Assembly (NCBI GenBank): GCA_030690875.1
Contig: JAUYFP010000091.1
Location: 1-7,329 of the forward strand
Direction: 5' to 3'
Length of the DNA stretch: 7,329 nt
Source: a bacterium
Lineage (GTDB): Bacteria > Patescibacteriota > Patescibacteriia > UBA1558 > GWA2-36-10
The position numbers and the translations under genes were made by a program. Below the pieces are notes generated by a model. That model had not been told where the DNA came from. It did not search any database and saw nothing but the letters and a program-made list of their open reading frames with translations. Shown here piece by piece: positions 1 to 6,315 of the stretch (its first letter is position 1; each line of letters starts with the position of its first letter).

Positions 1-661
1 GATCGTGTCTTTTATTAAGATAAAATATTAACCATTTAATAGCTCTTCCGGATAAATATACAGTGCGCGCATGACTACCCTTACCAATTATAACAAATTC
101 TAAATCCTTATTTTTATATTTATTTAACACTTCAAGATTAATAGAATCTATATTAAGATTAACCAGTTCTGAGACCCTCAATCCTGTACTAAATAGAACT
201 TCTAAAATAGCCCTATCCCTAAGACCAGAAAAAGTTTTTATATTTGGTGTTAATAATAATTTTTCTATTTGATTAATAGATAAAAACTTAACGGCCCTAC
301 TTTTTTTATCTTTACCAAGTTTAATTTTTTCCGGCGAAAGAGAGGATATATCCCTTTCCGCAAAATATAATAATAATGCTCTTAAAGCAATTAAATAATA
401 ATTTTGCGTACTTTTTCTCAAATTTGATTTAAGATAAGGATTTATATATCTAGATAGATATAACCTATAATCCCAAATATGCTTACTATTCAAAGCAGAG
501 GGGAGTGTGGCTTGTAAATTATTTTTTATCAACCAATTCTTAAATGGCAATAAAAAATTATCATAATTTTTGATAGTTGAGTTAGAGAGGCCTCTTTCTA
601 CTTCACAATATTCTAAAAAGAAGGGGATATGTTTAATTAATGATTTATTTGATGTTTTCAT
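1..661 (-). CDS. Xer-family tyrosine recombinase (3' end beyond window)
   Basis: The frame opens at ATG 661-659 and runs off the left edge after 220 codons, so only the N-terminal core-binding domain and the first half of the catalytic domain are visible. The N-terminus (about residues 8-105) has the XerC/XerD SAM-like pattern, with FLEYCE and GLSNSTIKNYDNFLLPF. The catalytic domain begins near residue 125. FSTGLRVSELVNL (158-170) carries the first catalytic arginine, R162, and GKGSHARTVYLS (193-204) carries the beta-hairpin lysine, K194. The HxxR box, second His/Trp and nucleophilic Tyr should lie outside the window. The R-to-K spacing is 32 residues, about eight longer than in E. coli XerD as I recall it. 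The start is fixed by an in-frame TAG at 691-689 with no other start codon between; no clear Shine-Dalgarno is seen. A strong promoter and a dif-like site lie immediately upstream. It could be the chromosomal dimer-resolution recombinase or an element-borne integrase; the visible part does not decide. Confidence 0.9.
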   Translation of the reverse strand, partial: MKTSNKSLIKHIPFFLEYCEVERGLSNSTIKNYDNFLLPFKNWLIKNNLQATLPSALNSKHIWDYRLYLSRYINPYLKSNLRKSTQNYYLIALRALLLYFAERDISSLSPEKIKLGKDKKSRAVKFLSINQIEKLLLTPNIKTFSGLRDRAILEVLFSTGLRVSELVNLNIDSINLEVLNKYKNKDLEFVIIGKGSHARTVYLSGRAIKWLIFYLNKRHD

Positions 662-676
662 CTTTATTAATACTAT

Positions 677-704
677 TGTTCGCTTAACCTATATTATGCG
701 AACC
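677..704. other. Candidate dif-like Xer recombination site
   Basis: On the plus strand this reads as an 11-bp arm TGTTCGCTTAA (677-687), a 6-bp centre CCTATA (688-693) and an 11-bp arm TTATGCGAACC (694-704). The second arm reverse-complemented is GGTTCGCATAA, which agrees with the first at 9 of 11 positions; the shared core is GTTCGC-N-TAA. The 11-6-11 layout is that of dif sites. GGTTCGCATAA differs from the E. coli XerC arm (GGTGCGCATAA, from memory) at one base; the other arm matches the XerD arm at about 6 of 11. The site ends 15 bp before the start codon of a Xer-family recombinase. Near-equal arms would suit one recombinase acting as a homotetramer, as in single-Xer systems. An operator or an integrase attachment site are alternatives. 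Confidence 0.6.
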
Positions 705-709
705 TATAT
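686..709. repeat. 9-bp direct repeat AACCTATAT overlapping the dif-like site
   Basis: AACCTATAT occurs at 686-694 and again at 701-709, a 15-bp offset. The first copy covers the centre of the dif-like site; the second begins in its right arm and runs toward the predicted transcription start. It may be chance in AT-rich DNA, a trace of duplication, or part of a direct-repeat operator. Confidence 0.5.
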
Positions 710-713
710 ATAC

Positions 714-742
714 ATTATATATGAATTTAAAAACATAGTCAA
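714..742 (-). promoter_or_regulatory. Sigma70-type promoter of the recombinase gene
   Basis: Reading leftward on the minus strand, TTGACT (742-737) is followed by a 17-bp spacer and a perfect TATAAT (719-714). The -35 box starts one base after the ftsQ stop codon (746-744). The predicted transcription start is near 707, which gives a leader of about 46 nt holding the dif-like repeat. This implies that the recombinase can be transcribed independently of ftsQ. Confidence 0.75.
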
Positions 743-743
743 T

Positions 744-1568
744 CTACTTAAAATACACCCTATCCCCGAAACGAACATCTATATAGTTTATATCAAGGCC
801 GGTAATATTTTCATCCAACACTTTCTTCAAATTATCCAACTGAGTATTTATATCCTCATTAATATCTAGTTTGACATAAAAGCCAATATCCGTATAAAGC
901 TCTAAATCCCAAGTATCATTTATCAGGACTCTTTTTAGTTTGAATTTAGAGTTAATCTTATCGTTCCAGCCCAAATAGATATTATTGATAATATTTACCT
1001 CATCGCTAGTGAAAATTTGGTCCTCACTGGGACGATAAGCCCGTTTATCATCTAAGATTAGATACTTTTCATCACTGGCCTCTATTTGGCGATTTAAGCC
1101 ACCTTTGGCGTCTAAGAGGTATAAAGCATCATCTTTCTTCCAAATAAAATAAGATATTTTCTCTTTTAGCCAAATAGCCAGCTGGTCGGGAAATTTTTTA
1201 TCTACCTTGACGCTATCAAGATTGTATTTATCAACTAAGAGCGCTTCTAGTGGCTTGGTTTTTAATAAAAAATAATTATTGTTTTTAAAAATAAAAAATC
1301 TATTAGCCATTAATTGCCCTTCTAAGCTTAAAATTATCTCTTCGGCTGACAGGTCTTGATTATCTTTGACTGTAATTTTATCTACCTTAAAATAATTTGC
1401 CTGAAATATACTTTGAATGGCTAAAATTATAAAAATCGCCCAAATAATTTTAACAATGATTTTAGAGTTACTCTTTTTCTGATCGCTATAATAAGACCGC
1501 CTCACTTTATGAGGTCTTTTTGGCAAATGTTTTTGCCAGCTTCTAATTGTCTTAATTTGTCTGGCCAT
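744..1568 (-). CDS. ftsQ: Cell division protein FtsQ/DivIB
   Basis: This is a 274-residue single-pass membrane protein. In known systems FtsQ/DivIB joins FtsB/DivIC and FtsL in the divisome and helps control septal wall synthesis. A basic cytoplasmic tail (residues 1-36, many Lys/Arg) precedes one membrane helix at about 37-55. A POTRA domain follows at about 59-135, from YFKVDKITV to the typical FPDQLAIWLKEK edge. The FtsQ beta-domain fills the rest and ends in NYIDVRFGDRVYFK, a characteristic family C-terminus. Length and order are normal, so the gene looks intact. The ATG at 1568-1566 has AGGGG eight bases upstream. It lies 68 nt after serS in the same direction and away from the murC-ftsA-ftsZ genes that often accompany ftsQ. 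The downstream neighbour is the recombinase. The family is assigned by pattern; the family as a whole is weakly conserved in sequence. Confidence 0.88.
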   Translation of the reverse strand: MARQIKTIRSWQKHLPKRPHKVRRSYYSDQKKSNSKIIVKIIWAIFIILAIQSIFQANYFKVDKITVKDNQDLSAEEIILSLEGQLMANRFFIFKNNNYFLLKTKPLEALLVDKYNLDSVKVDKKFPDQLAIWLKEKISYFIWKKDDALYLLDAKGGLNRQIEASDEKYLILDDKRAYRPSEDQIFTSDEVNIINNIYLGWNDKINSKFKLKRVLINDTWDLELYTDIGFYVKLDINEDINTQLDNLKKVLDENITGLDINYIDVRFGDRVYFK

Positions 1569-1576
1569 TATCCTGT

Positions 1577-1581
1577 CCCCT
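1577..1581 (-). promoter_or_regulatory. Possible ribosome binding site for ftsQ
   Basis: The minus strand reads AGGGG here, with eight bases to the ATG at 1568. It is only a partial match to AGGAGG, but it is one of the better purine runs before a start codon in this window and supports the chosen start. Confidence 0.4.
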
Positions 1582-1609
1582 GAAATAAAGCAAAAAATAA
1601 ATGTGTCGT

Positions 1610-1636
1610 ATAATATATAATTCTAAATAATAACAA
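1610..1636 (-). promoter_or_regulatory. Weak promoter-like pair before ftsQ
   Basis: The minus strand has TTGTTA (1636-1631), directly after the serS stop codon, and TATTAT (1615-1610) with a short 15-bp spacer. Both boxes are imperfect and AT-rich DNA gives such hits easily. ftsQ may simply be read through from lysS-serS; no terminator hairpin is visible in the 68-nt gap. Confidence 0.25.
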
Positions 1637-2881
1637 CTATTTTCCTAAAAATTTCTTGCCCAGATATTTCTGCAAAACCTTTGGCACTTTAACTGTGCCG
1701 TCCTTTTGCTGATTTTGCTCTAAAATGGCTGGAAAAATTCGACTAGTGGCCAGACCCGAGGCATTCAAAGTATGAACAAATTGATTGCGACCGTCTTTAT
1801 CTTTGAAGCGCACATTACCGCGACGCGCCTGATATTCAAGGGCGTTAGAAACACTAGAAACCTCTTTATAAATTTTCATGCTGGGAATCCAAACTTCCAG
1901 ATCAACTGTTTTGGCCATAGCCGCGCTACAATCAGCGGCCGCTAATTGAACAGTATTAAAATGCAGATCAAGACCAGCCACCAATTCTTCAGCATACTTT
2001 AATAGTTCGGCAAAAGAATCCCAAGATTCAGCCGGCTTGGCAAAATGAAACATTTCAATTTTATTGAACTCATGCCCACGAACCATTCCCCGCTCCTCGG
2101 CTCGATAAGCACCAGCTTCTCTTCTAAAACAAGTGGAATAGGCAAAATATTTTAAAGGCAATTTTTCCGCTGGTAAAATTTCCTCGGCGTGATAATTGCC
2201 CAGCATCATTTCGCTGGTGGCATTGAGACACAAGCCGTCTTTTTCTATCCAATACAAATCATCTTTGAATTTTGGCAAATGGCCGGAAATATAAGCTGAT
2301 TTTTCATTTAACAAAAATGGTGGAATGATAAATTGGTAGCCGTGCTTACGGTGAAAATCTATAAAATAATTCAGCAAGGCCCATTCTAATAAAGCGCCAT
2401 CGCCGGTATAAGCCCAGAAACCGCTACCTGACATCTTAGTTGCTCTTTGATAATCAATCAGGCCCAAATTGGTGGCTAATTCCACGTGATTTTTCGGCTC
2501 AAAATCAAAATGAGGCGGTTTTTTAAAAGTTTTGATAATTTGATTATTTTCTTTGCCACCGGCAGGAACATCATCAGCCAAAATATTTGGCAAAGTGGAT
2601 AATTTAGCTAGCAAATCAGCTTCTACTTTTTTCAATTGCTCTTCCAAATTTTTTATCTCTTCGCCTAAGGCCTTCATTTCTTTGATGGTCTTGGCATCTG
2701 GTTTGGTTTTGGAGGCCTTATTTCTCTGAGCAAGAAGTTTTTCCACCTGCAAAAGCAAATGACGACGATTGTCGTCCAGATTGATAACCGTGTCCAGATC
2801 AAAATCTTTTTTGTTTAAGCGCTTTAAAAACGATTGCTCTACCTGAGCTTTGTTTTCTCTTATTAATTTTATGTCTAGCAT
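1637..2881 (-). CDS. serS: Seryl-tRNA synthetase (class II)
   Basis: This 414-residue cytoplasmic enzyme charges tRNA-Ser with serine via seryl-adenylate. The N-terminal ~110 residues form the long-helix coiled-coil tRNA-binding arm (MLDIKLIRENKAQVE, then the Lys/Glu-rich stretch 65-95). The catalytic domain shows TSE (222-224) for the serine-binding TxE element, motif 2 with CFRREAGA (251-258) and GMVRGHEFNKIEMF (265-278), and motif 3 with LNASGLATSR (372-381). The end DGTVKVPKVLQKYLG (394-408) is the usual SerRS finish, so the protein is complete. Some positions differ from the common consensus: SSVSNALEYQARR where SSCSNFQDFQARR is usual, and ATSR where AVGR is usual in motif 3. The key Arg and Glu residues are kept. 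The start lies 8 nt after the lysS stop, which implies co-transcription and probably translational coupling. Confidence 0.97.
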   Translation of the reverse strand: MLDIKLIRENKAQVEQSFLKRLNKKDFDLDTVINLDDNRRHLLLQVEKLLAQRNKASKTKPDAKTIKEMKALGEEIKNLEEQLKKVEADLLAKLSTLPNILADDVPAGGKENNQIIKTFKKPPHFDFEPKNHVELATNLGLIDYQRATKMSGSGFWAYTGDGALLEWALLNYFIDFHRKHGYQFIIPPFLLNEKSAYISGHLPKFKDDLYWIEKDGLCLNATSEMMLGNYHAEEILPAEKLPLKYFAYSTCFRREAGAYRAEERGMVRGHEFNKIEMFHFAKPAESWDSFAELLKYAEELVAGLDLHFNTVQLAAADCSAAMAKTVDLEVWIPSMKIYKEVSSVSNALEYQARRGNVRFKDKDGRNQFVHTLNASGLATSRIFPAILEQNQQKDGTVKVPKVLQKYLGKKFLGK

Positions 2882-2889
2882 ATATTTAT

Positions 2890-4380
2890 CTATTCTTTCG
2901 GCCTCATGGCCGGAAATAAAATAACTTCTTTGATATTTTCAATATCGCCAAATAGCATCACTAACCTATCAATGCCAATACCAAGTCCGGCAGTCGGTGG
3001 CATGCCGTGTTTTAAGGCCTCCACAAAATCGTCGTCAGCTCCTTGAGCTTCTTCATCGCCGGCCTCGCGCAATTTCTTTTGCTCTTTGAATCTCTCGGCC
3101 TGATCAAGCGGGTCGTTTAATTCCGAAAAGGCATTGCAAATTTCCGCTGTTTTGACAACCAATTGAAACCTTTCCGCATAATTTTCTCGGCCAGCTATTT
3201 TTTTGGCTAGTGGTGAAATCTCCAAGGGATGATTGATTAAAAACACCGGCTGAATCATTTTGGGGCGAACAAATTTTTTGTACAGTTCATCCAAGAGCTT
3301 TCCCCTGCCCCAAGAATCATCTACTCTAAGTCCTGCTTTTTTAGCTATGGCCATAAAGTCTTTATCACTAGTTTTTTCCAAATCAACTTTTAATTCTTTT
3401 TCCAATAATTCTTTATAATCAAGTCGCGGATAAGGCGCTTTGAAATCCAAAATATCAGCGCCATTTTTAATTTTGGTCTGACCATTATTAACTTTTTTGA
3501 CTAGCCATTCTATAAAATTTTCCACAAACTTCATGTAGTCATTATAATCCTGATAAGCTTCATAGGCCTCTATCTGGGTAAACTCCGGATTGTGCTGATG
3601 ATCAATACCCTCATTTCTAAAACAACGGGCAATTTCATAAACTTTATCATAACCGCCAATAATCAGTCGCTTCAAATAAAGCTCCGGCGCCACCCGCAAA
3701 TACAAATCAATATCCAAAGTATTGTGGTGAGTGACAAAGGGCTTGGCCGTGGCTCCGCTGGCCACTGCTTGCAGTACCGGCGTGTCCACTTCAAAATATC
3801 CGTGGCTGTCAAAATATTCCCGACTTAAACTGATAATTTTGCTTCTTAAAGCGAAAGTTTTTTTGATTTCCGGATTGACCAGCAAATCAAGATAACGCTT
3901 TCTAAAACGCAAATCAGAATCTTTTAGTCCGTAATATTTATCCGGCAAAGGTAAAAGCGCTTTTGATAAAATTTTGAATTTGGAAACCAAAATTGTTGGC
4001 TCCTCAGTTTTGGTCAAAAATGGAATACCGCTAAATTCCACGAAATCTCCCTGATCAACATTGTCTTTAAAAATTTGATATTCTTTTTCGCCTAACTCGT
4101 CTTTGCGGATAAAAGCTTGCAATGTGCCACTAGCATCCTGAAAATGCAAAAAGCAAGATCCACCTTGAAGACGCAGGCTGTATATTCTGCCGGCCAAAAC
4201 CAGCTTCTTTTTTGCCTCTAATAATTTTTTGAAGTCCGCCAAAAAATCAGCCAAAGTAGTATTTCTGCCGGTTTTGGCCGGATAAGGATCAATATGCTGT
4301 TCTTTTAGCGCTTTTAGCTTGCGTTTTCTCTGCTCGTATTCATCGTTGATATCCAAGCTTTTTTCCTGATTTTTGACCAT
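2890..4380 (-). CDS. lysS: Lysyl-tRNA synthetase (class II)
   Basis: This 496-residue cytoplasmic enzyme attaches lysine to tRNA-Lys; the length is normal for bacterial class II LysRS. An OB-fold anticodon-binding domain occupies about 58-140 (VLAGRIYSLRLQGGSCFLHFQD). The catalytic domain has the linker DLRFRKRYLDLL (156-167), a motif 1 region around FEVDTPVLQ (196-204), ASGATAKPFVTHHN (207-220), motif 2 RCFRNEG (252-258) with FTQIEAY (267-273), SELNDPLDQAERF (419-431) for substrate binding, and motif 3 GLGIGIDR (465-472). It ends in the conserved LFPAMRPKE. All class II signatures are present. It is the first gene of a lysS-serS pair and has its own promoter at 4434-4406. The start ATG at 4380 has only an AAGG some 18 nt upstream, so the ribosome binding site is poor. 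Confidence 0.97.
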   Translation of the reverse strand: MVKNQEKSLDINDEYEQRKRKLKALKEQHIDPYPAKTGRNTTLADFLADFKKLLEAKKKLVLAGRIYSLRLQGGSCFLHFQDASGTLQAFIRKDELGEKEYQIFKDNVDQGDFVEFSGIPFLTKTEEPTILVSKFKILSKALLPLPDKYYGLKDSDLRFRKRYLDLLVNPEIKKTFALRSKIISLSREYFDSHGYFEVDTPVLQAVASGATAKPFVTHHNTLDIDLYLRVAPELYLKRLIIGGYDKVYEIARCFRNEGIDHQHNPEFTQIEAYEAYQDYNDYMKFVENFIEWLVKKVNNGQTKIKNGADILDFKAPYPRLDYKELLEKELKVDLEKTSDKDFMAIAKKAGLRVDDSWGRGKLLDELYKKFVRPKMIQPVFLINHPLEISPLAKKIAGRENYAERFQLVVKTAEICNAFSELNDPLDQAERFKEQKKLREAGDEEAQGADDDFVEALKHGMPPTAGLGIGIDRLVMLFGDIENIKEVILFPAMRPKE

Positions 4381-4405
4381 AATTTTAAAAAATAATTACC
4401 TTATA

Positions 4406-4434
4406 ATCATACCCAAAATCATCTTAAAAATCAA
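4406..4434 (-). promoter_or_regulatory. Sigma70-type promoter of lysS-serS
   Basis: On the minus strand TTGATT (4434-4429) and TATGAT (4411-4406) are separated by 17 bp. The predicted start of transcription is near 4399, giving a leader of about 20 nt to the lysS ATG. The -35 box falls at the tip of the hairpin at 4443-4415, just after the glycosyltransferase stop codon. Confidence 0.55.
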
Positions 4435-4443
4435 GGTGATTTT
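4415..4443 (-). terminator. AT-rich hairpin after the glycosyltransferase, possible weak terminator
   Basis: On the minus strand the arm AAAATCACCTT (4443-4433), a 7-nt loop GATTTTT and the arm AAGATGATTTT (4425-4415) pair at 10 of 11 positions. The hairpin begins inside the TAA stop codon and its 3' arm ends in TTTT; its 5' arm begins with AAAA, so it could work in both directions. The stem is mostly A-T, so it would be a weak terminator. It separates the glycan genes from lysS. Confidence 0.4.
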
Positions 4444-5245
4444 AGACAATTTCCGGTAATTTCTGGCCTTTGAATTTTTTTAAATATTTAATAAAGCTAA
4501 AAATATGATTTCGGGCTGACTTAGAAAATATGGTTTTAGGCAGAGACTCTGAAGCCGACTGACGGCGATGAAGATGAATAATTTCCGCTGTGCCGATATA
4601 AGCCACTTTATAACCCTTTTCCCAAAAGCGCCTAGACCAGTCTAAATCTTCCATATACATAAAATATCTTTCATCCAAATAGCCGACCTCGGCCAAAACT
4701 GATTTTCTAAAAATAAGGCAAGCGCCAAAAAGCGCCGGCACAAAAATATTTTGAAAATGATCTAGATCTTTCATTAAATATTTATGCAACCATTTTTTGC
4801 CGGCCTTAGAATTGCTCAAAGCAGTTCGGCGATATAATGGCAATTTCCAATCTGGAAACTCAGTGCAGGAATATTGAATACTTTTGTCGGCGTTCACTAA
4901 TCTGGGGCCAGCCAAGCCAATATCAGGATTGAGCTCCATATATTTATACATCTGCTCTATCGCCTCTGACAAAATTGCCAAGTCCGGATTCATAATCATT
5001 ATATATTTACCTTGCGCTTCTTTAATACCTAGATTATTACCATAAGCAAAACCGCCATTTTTTTTGCTTTGAATAAATTTTACTTTATCAAATTTTTTAA
5101 CTGCCTCCTCTACTCCATCATAAGAAGCATTATCCACTACGATAATTTCATAATCCAAAGGCAAATTTAACTCTGCCAAATTTTTCAATAATTCTTTGGC
5201 TAAATTCTTATTGTGATAATTTAAAATAATAATTGATAAATCCAT
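4442..5245 (-). CDS. Glycosyltransferase family 2 (WbbL/rhamnosyltransferase-like)
   Basis: This is a 267-residue GT-A fold enzyme that should transfer a sugar from a nucleotide donor to a glycan or lipid-linked acceptor at the cytoplasmic face of the membrane. It opens with the GT2 strand DLSIIILNYHN, then EIIVVDNAS (33-41), the GGFAYGNNLGI motif (64-74) and MNPD (85-88) at the DxD position that binds metal and nucleotide. FGACLIFRKSVLAEVGYLDE (173-192) and MYMEDLDWSRR (196-206) hold the acceptor-side acidic pair, and EIIHLH (221-226) follows the catalytic region. This order is typical of rhamnosyltransferase-like GT2 proteins, but donor and acceptor cannot be read from sequence. No membrane helix is seen; the Lys-rich C-terminus could touch the membrane. 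It follows another GT2 gene by 74 nt. The ATG at 5245 lacks a visible Shine-Dalgarno. Confidence 0.92.
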   Translation of the reverse strand: MDLSIIILNYHNKNLAKELLKNLAELNLPLDYEIIVVDNASYDGVEEAVKKFDKVKFIQSKKNGGFAYGNNLGIKEAQGKYIMIMNPDLAILSEAIEQMYKYMELNPDIGLAGPRLVNADKSIQYSCTEFPDWKLPLYRRTALSNSKAGKKWLHKYLMKDLDHFQNIFVPALFGACLIFRKSVLAEVGYLDERYFMYMEDLDWSRRFWEKGYKVAYIGTAEIIHLHRRQSASESLPKTIFSKSARNHIFSFIKYLKKFKGQKLPEIV

Positions 5246-5267
5246 AAATAATAATAGTATAATTTTC

Positions 5268-5296
5268 TAATTGCGTAATTGAATAATTGCTTAATT
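5268..5296. repeat. Two tandem 13-bp repeats between the glycosyltransferases
   Basis: TAATTGCGTAATT (5268-5280) and TAATTGCTTAATT (5284-5296) differ at one base and are 16 bp apart; each is also nearly self-complementary. On the minus strand a TATAAT (5299-5294) overlaps the second copy, but no -35 box stands at the right distance. The rest of this 74-nt gap holds only a small AAAAG-CAAG-CTTTT stem-loop (5319-5306) just after the upstream stop codon, too short to call a terminator. Confidence 0.4.
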
Positions 5297-5319
5297 ATAA
5301 ATATGCAAAAGCTTGCTTT

Positions 5320-6315
5320 TTACTTAAACCACTTGGCCATATCTTCCGGATTGACTTTGCGCTGTTTCATAATATAAGATCGTTTTTTTCTCATTTTTGG
5401 CAATAACTTAAAATATTCTTTAATGCCCGCTAGGGTGCTCCTTTCGAATAAAAGCAAATAAATAAATTTTTTAAATTCATACCATTTGATATAAAAGAAA
5501 TCTTGGCGCAAATTTTTGGCAAAAGAATTTTTATAAATCATCAGTAAATGATTTCTATAAGACAATTTATTAGCCATAACGCGATGCTGGCGTCTGGCTT
5601 TTAGACCATTCAAACTGCTAACGCTTCGATGATGGTAAGCACAAGTGCTAGTAAGTAAATAATTTTTCCAGCCCAAGAGTCGCAAACGCCAAGCCAAATC
5701 TACATCTTCTTTGTAGGAAAAAAAATCTTCATCAAAATACTCTTTATGATTATCACTACTGCTATAAGCCACAATATCCAAACTTTTTCTTCTGTACAAA
5801 GTAGCGGTGGCTGATAAGCCAAAAACTTCCTGATTTTCTTGGGCAAAATCAATCTGGCCCTGATACAAATCGCTGGCCTGCCTTTGACGGTTAATTTTTA
5901 ATCCAAAGGAATCTATTTGATCTGTTTTTTTACCTTCCTCAAAATTCCAATACATCAGCTTGCCAGCAACGCTAGCGACTTGATCATTTTTATCCAGATA
6001 GTCAACTAAAGTTTTTAGATAATTGCTATCCAAAATAAGATCCTGATTTAAAACAAAAACATAATCTGAATCAGACCAATTAATGAGTAAATTATGACCT
6101 TTGGCAAAGCCCAAATTTCTTTTTTGAGTCACTATTCTGGCTTCCGGGCAAAATTCCCTAATAACTTTCACCGAATTATCAGCTGAAGCATTATCCATTA
6201 CCAAAAGTTCCCAATCGGAAAAAGTCTGTTGCTTGATGCTTTGCAAAAGCCAGGGCAAATAAAGCTCTCCATTATAACTAAGTAAGCTAATTGTAACTTT
6301 GGTTTTTTTTGGCAT
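5320..6315 (-). CDS. Glycosyltransferase family 2
   Basis: This 331-residue protein is a second GT-A glycosyltransferase, distinct from its downstream neighbour. KVTISLLSYNGELYLPWLLQSI (6-27) is the opening strand and helix. ELLVMDNAS (36-44), NLGFAKGHN (67-75) and LNQD (89-92, at the DxD position) form the nucleotide-sugar site. FDEDFFSYKEDVDLAWRLR (194-212) carries the acidic pair and AYHHR (226-230) follows. A basic C-terminal tail rich in Lys, Arg and aromatic residues (about 268-331, ending DMAKWFK) resembles tails of GT2 proteins I associate with Patescibacteria; it could bind the membrane. The first 29 nt overlap the end of the ligase-like gene, which suggests translational coupling; no Shine-Dalgarno is evident. 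It probably acts in surface polysaccharide assembly. Sugar specificity cannot be assigned. Confidence 0.92.
   Translation of the reverse strand: MPKKTKVTISLLSYNGELYLPWLLQSIKQQTFSDWELLVMDNASADNSVKVIREFCPEARIVTQKRNLGFAKGHNLLINWSDSDYVFVLNQDLILDSNYLKTLVDYLDKNDQVASVAGKLMYWNFEEGKKTDQIDSFGLKINRQRQASDLYQGQIDFAQENQEVFGLSATATLYRRKSLDIVAYSSSDNHKEYFDEDFFSYKEDVDLAWRLRLLGWKNYLLTSTCAYHHRSVSSLNGLKARRQHRVMANKLSYRNHLLMIYKNSFAKNLRQDFFYIKWYEFKKFIYLLLFERSTLAGIKEYFKLLPKMRKKRSYIMKQRKVNPEDMAKWFK

Noticed and set aside
570..869. 99-codon plus-strand open frame covering the recombinase start, the dif-like site and the end of ftsQ
   Set aside because: It is antisense to two well-supported genes and shows no family pattern; its Ile/Tyr-rich composition comes from AT-rich DNA.
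2899..2912. GC-rich palindrome CGGCC-TCAT-GGCCG just before serS, as a terminator or regulatory hairpin
   Set aside because: It encodes the conserved PAMRP end of LysRS, has no T-tract after it, and the stem is only 5 bp; coding constraint explains it well enough.
3592..3828. 78-codon plus-strand open frame inside lysS
   Set aside because: It lies wholly antisense to conserved LysRS catalytic sequence and has no recognisable features of its own.
744..6289. Possible altered genetic code, since the six visible stop codons are four TAG and two TAA with no TGA
   Set aside because: No gene is interrupted by in-frame TGA, and Trp and Gly positions use ordinary codons; six stops are too few to infer reassignment.
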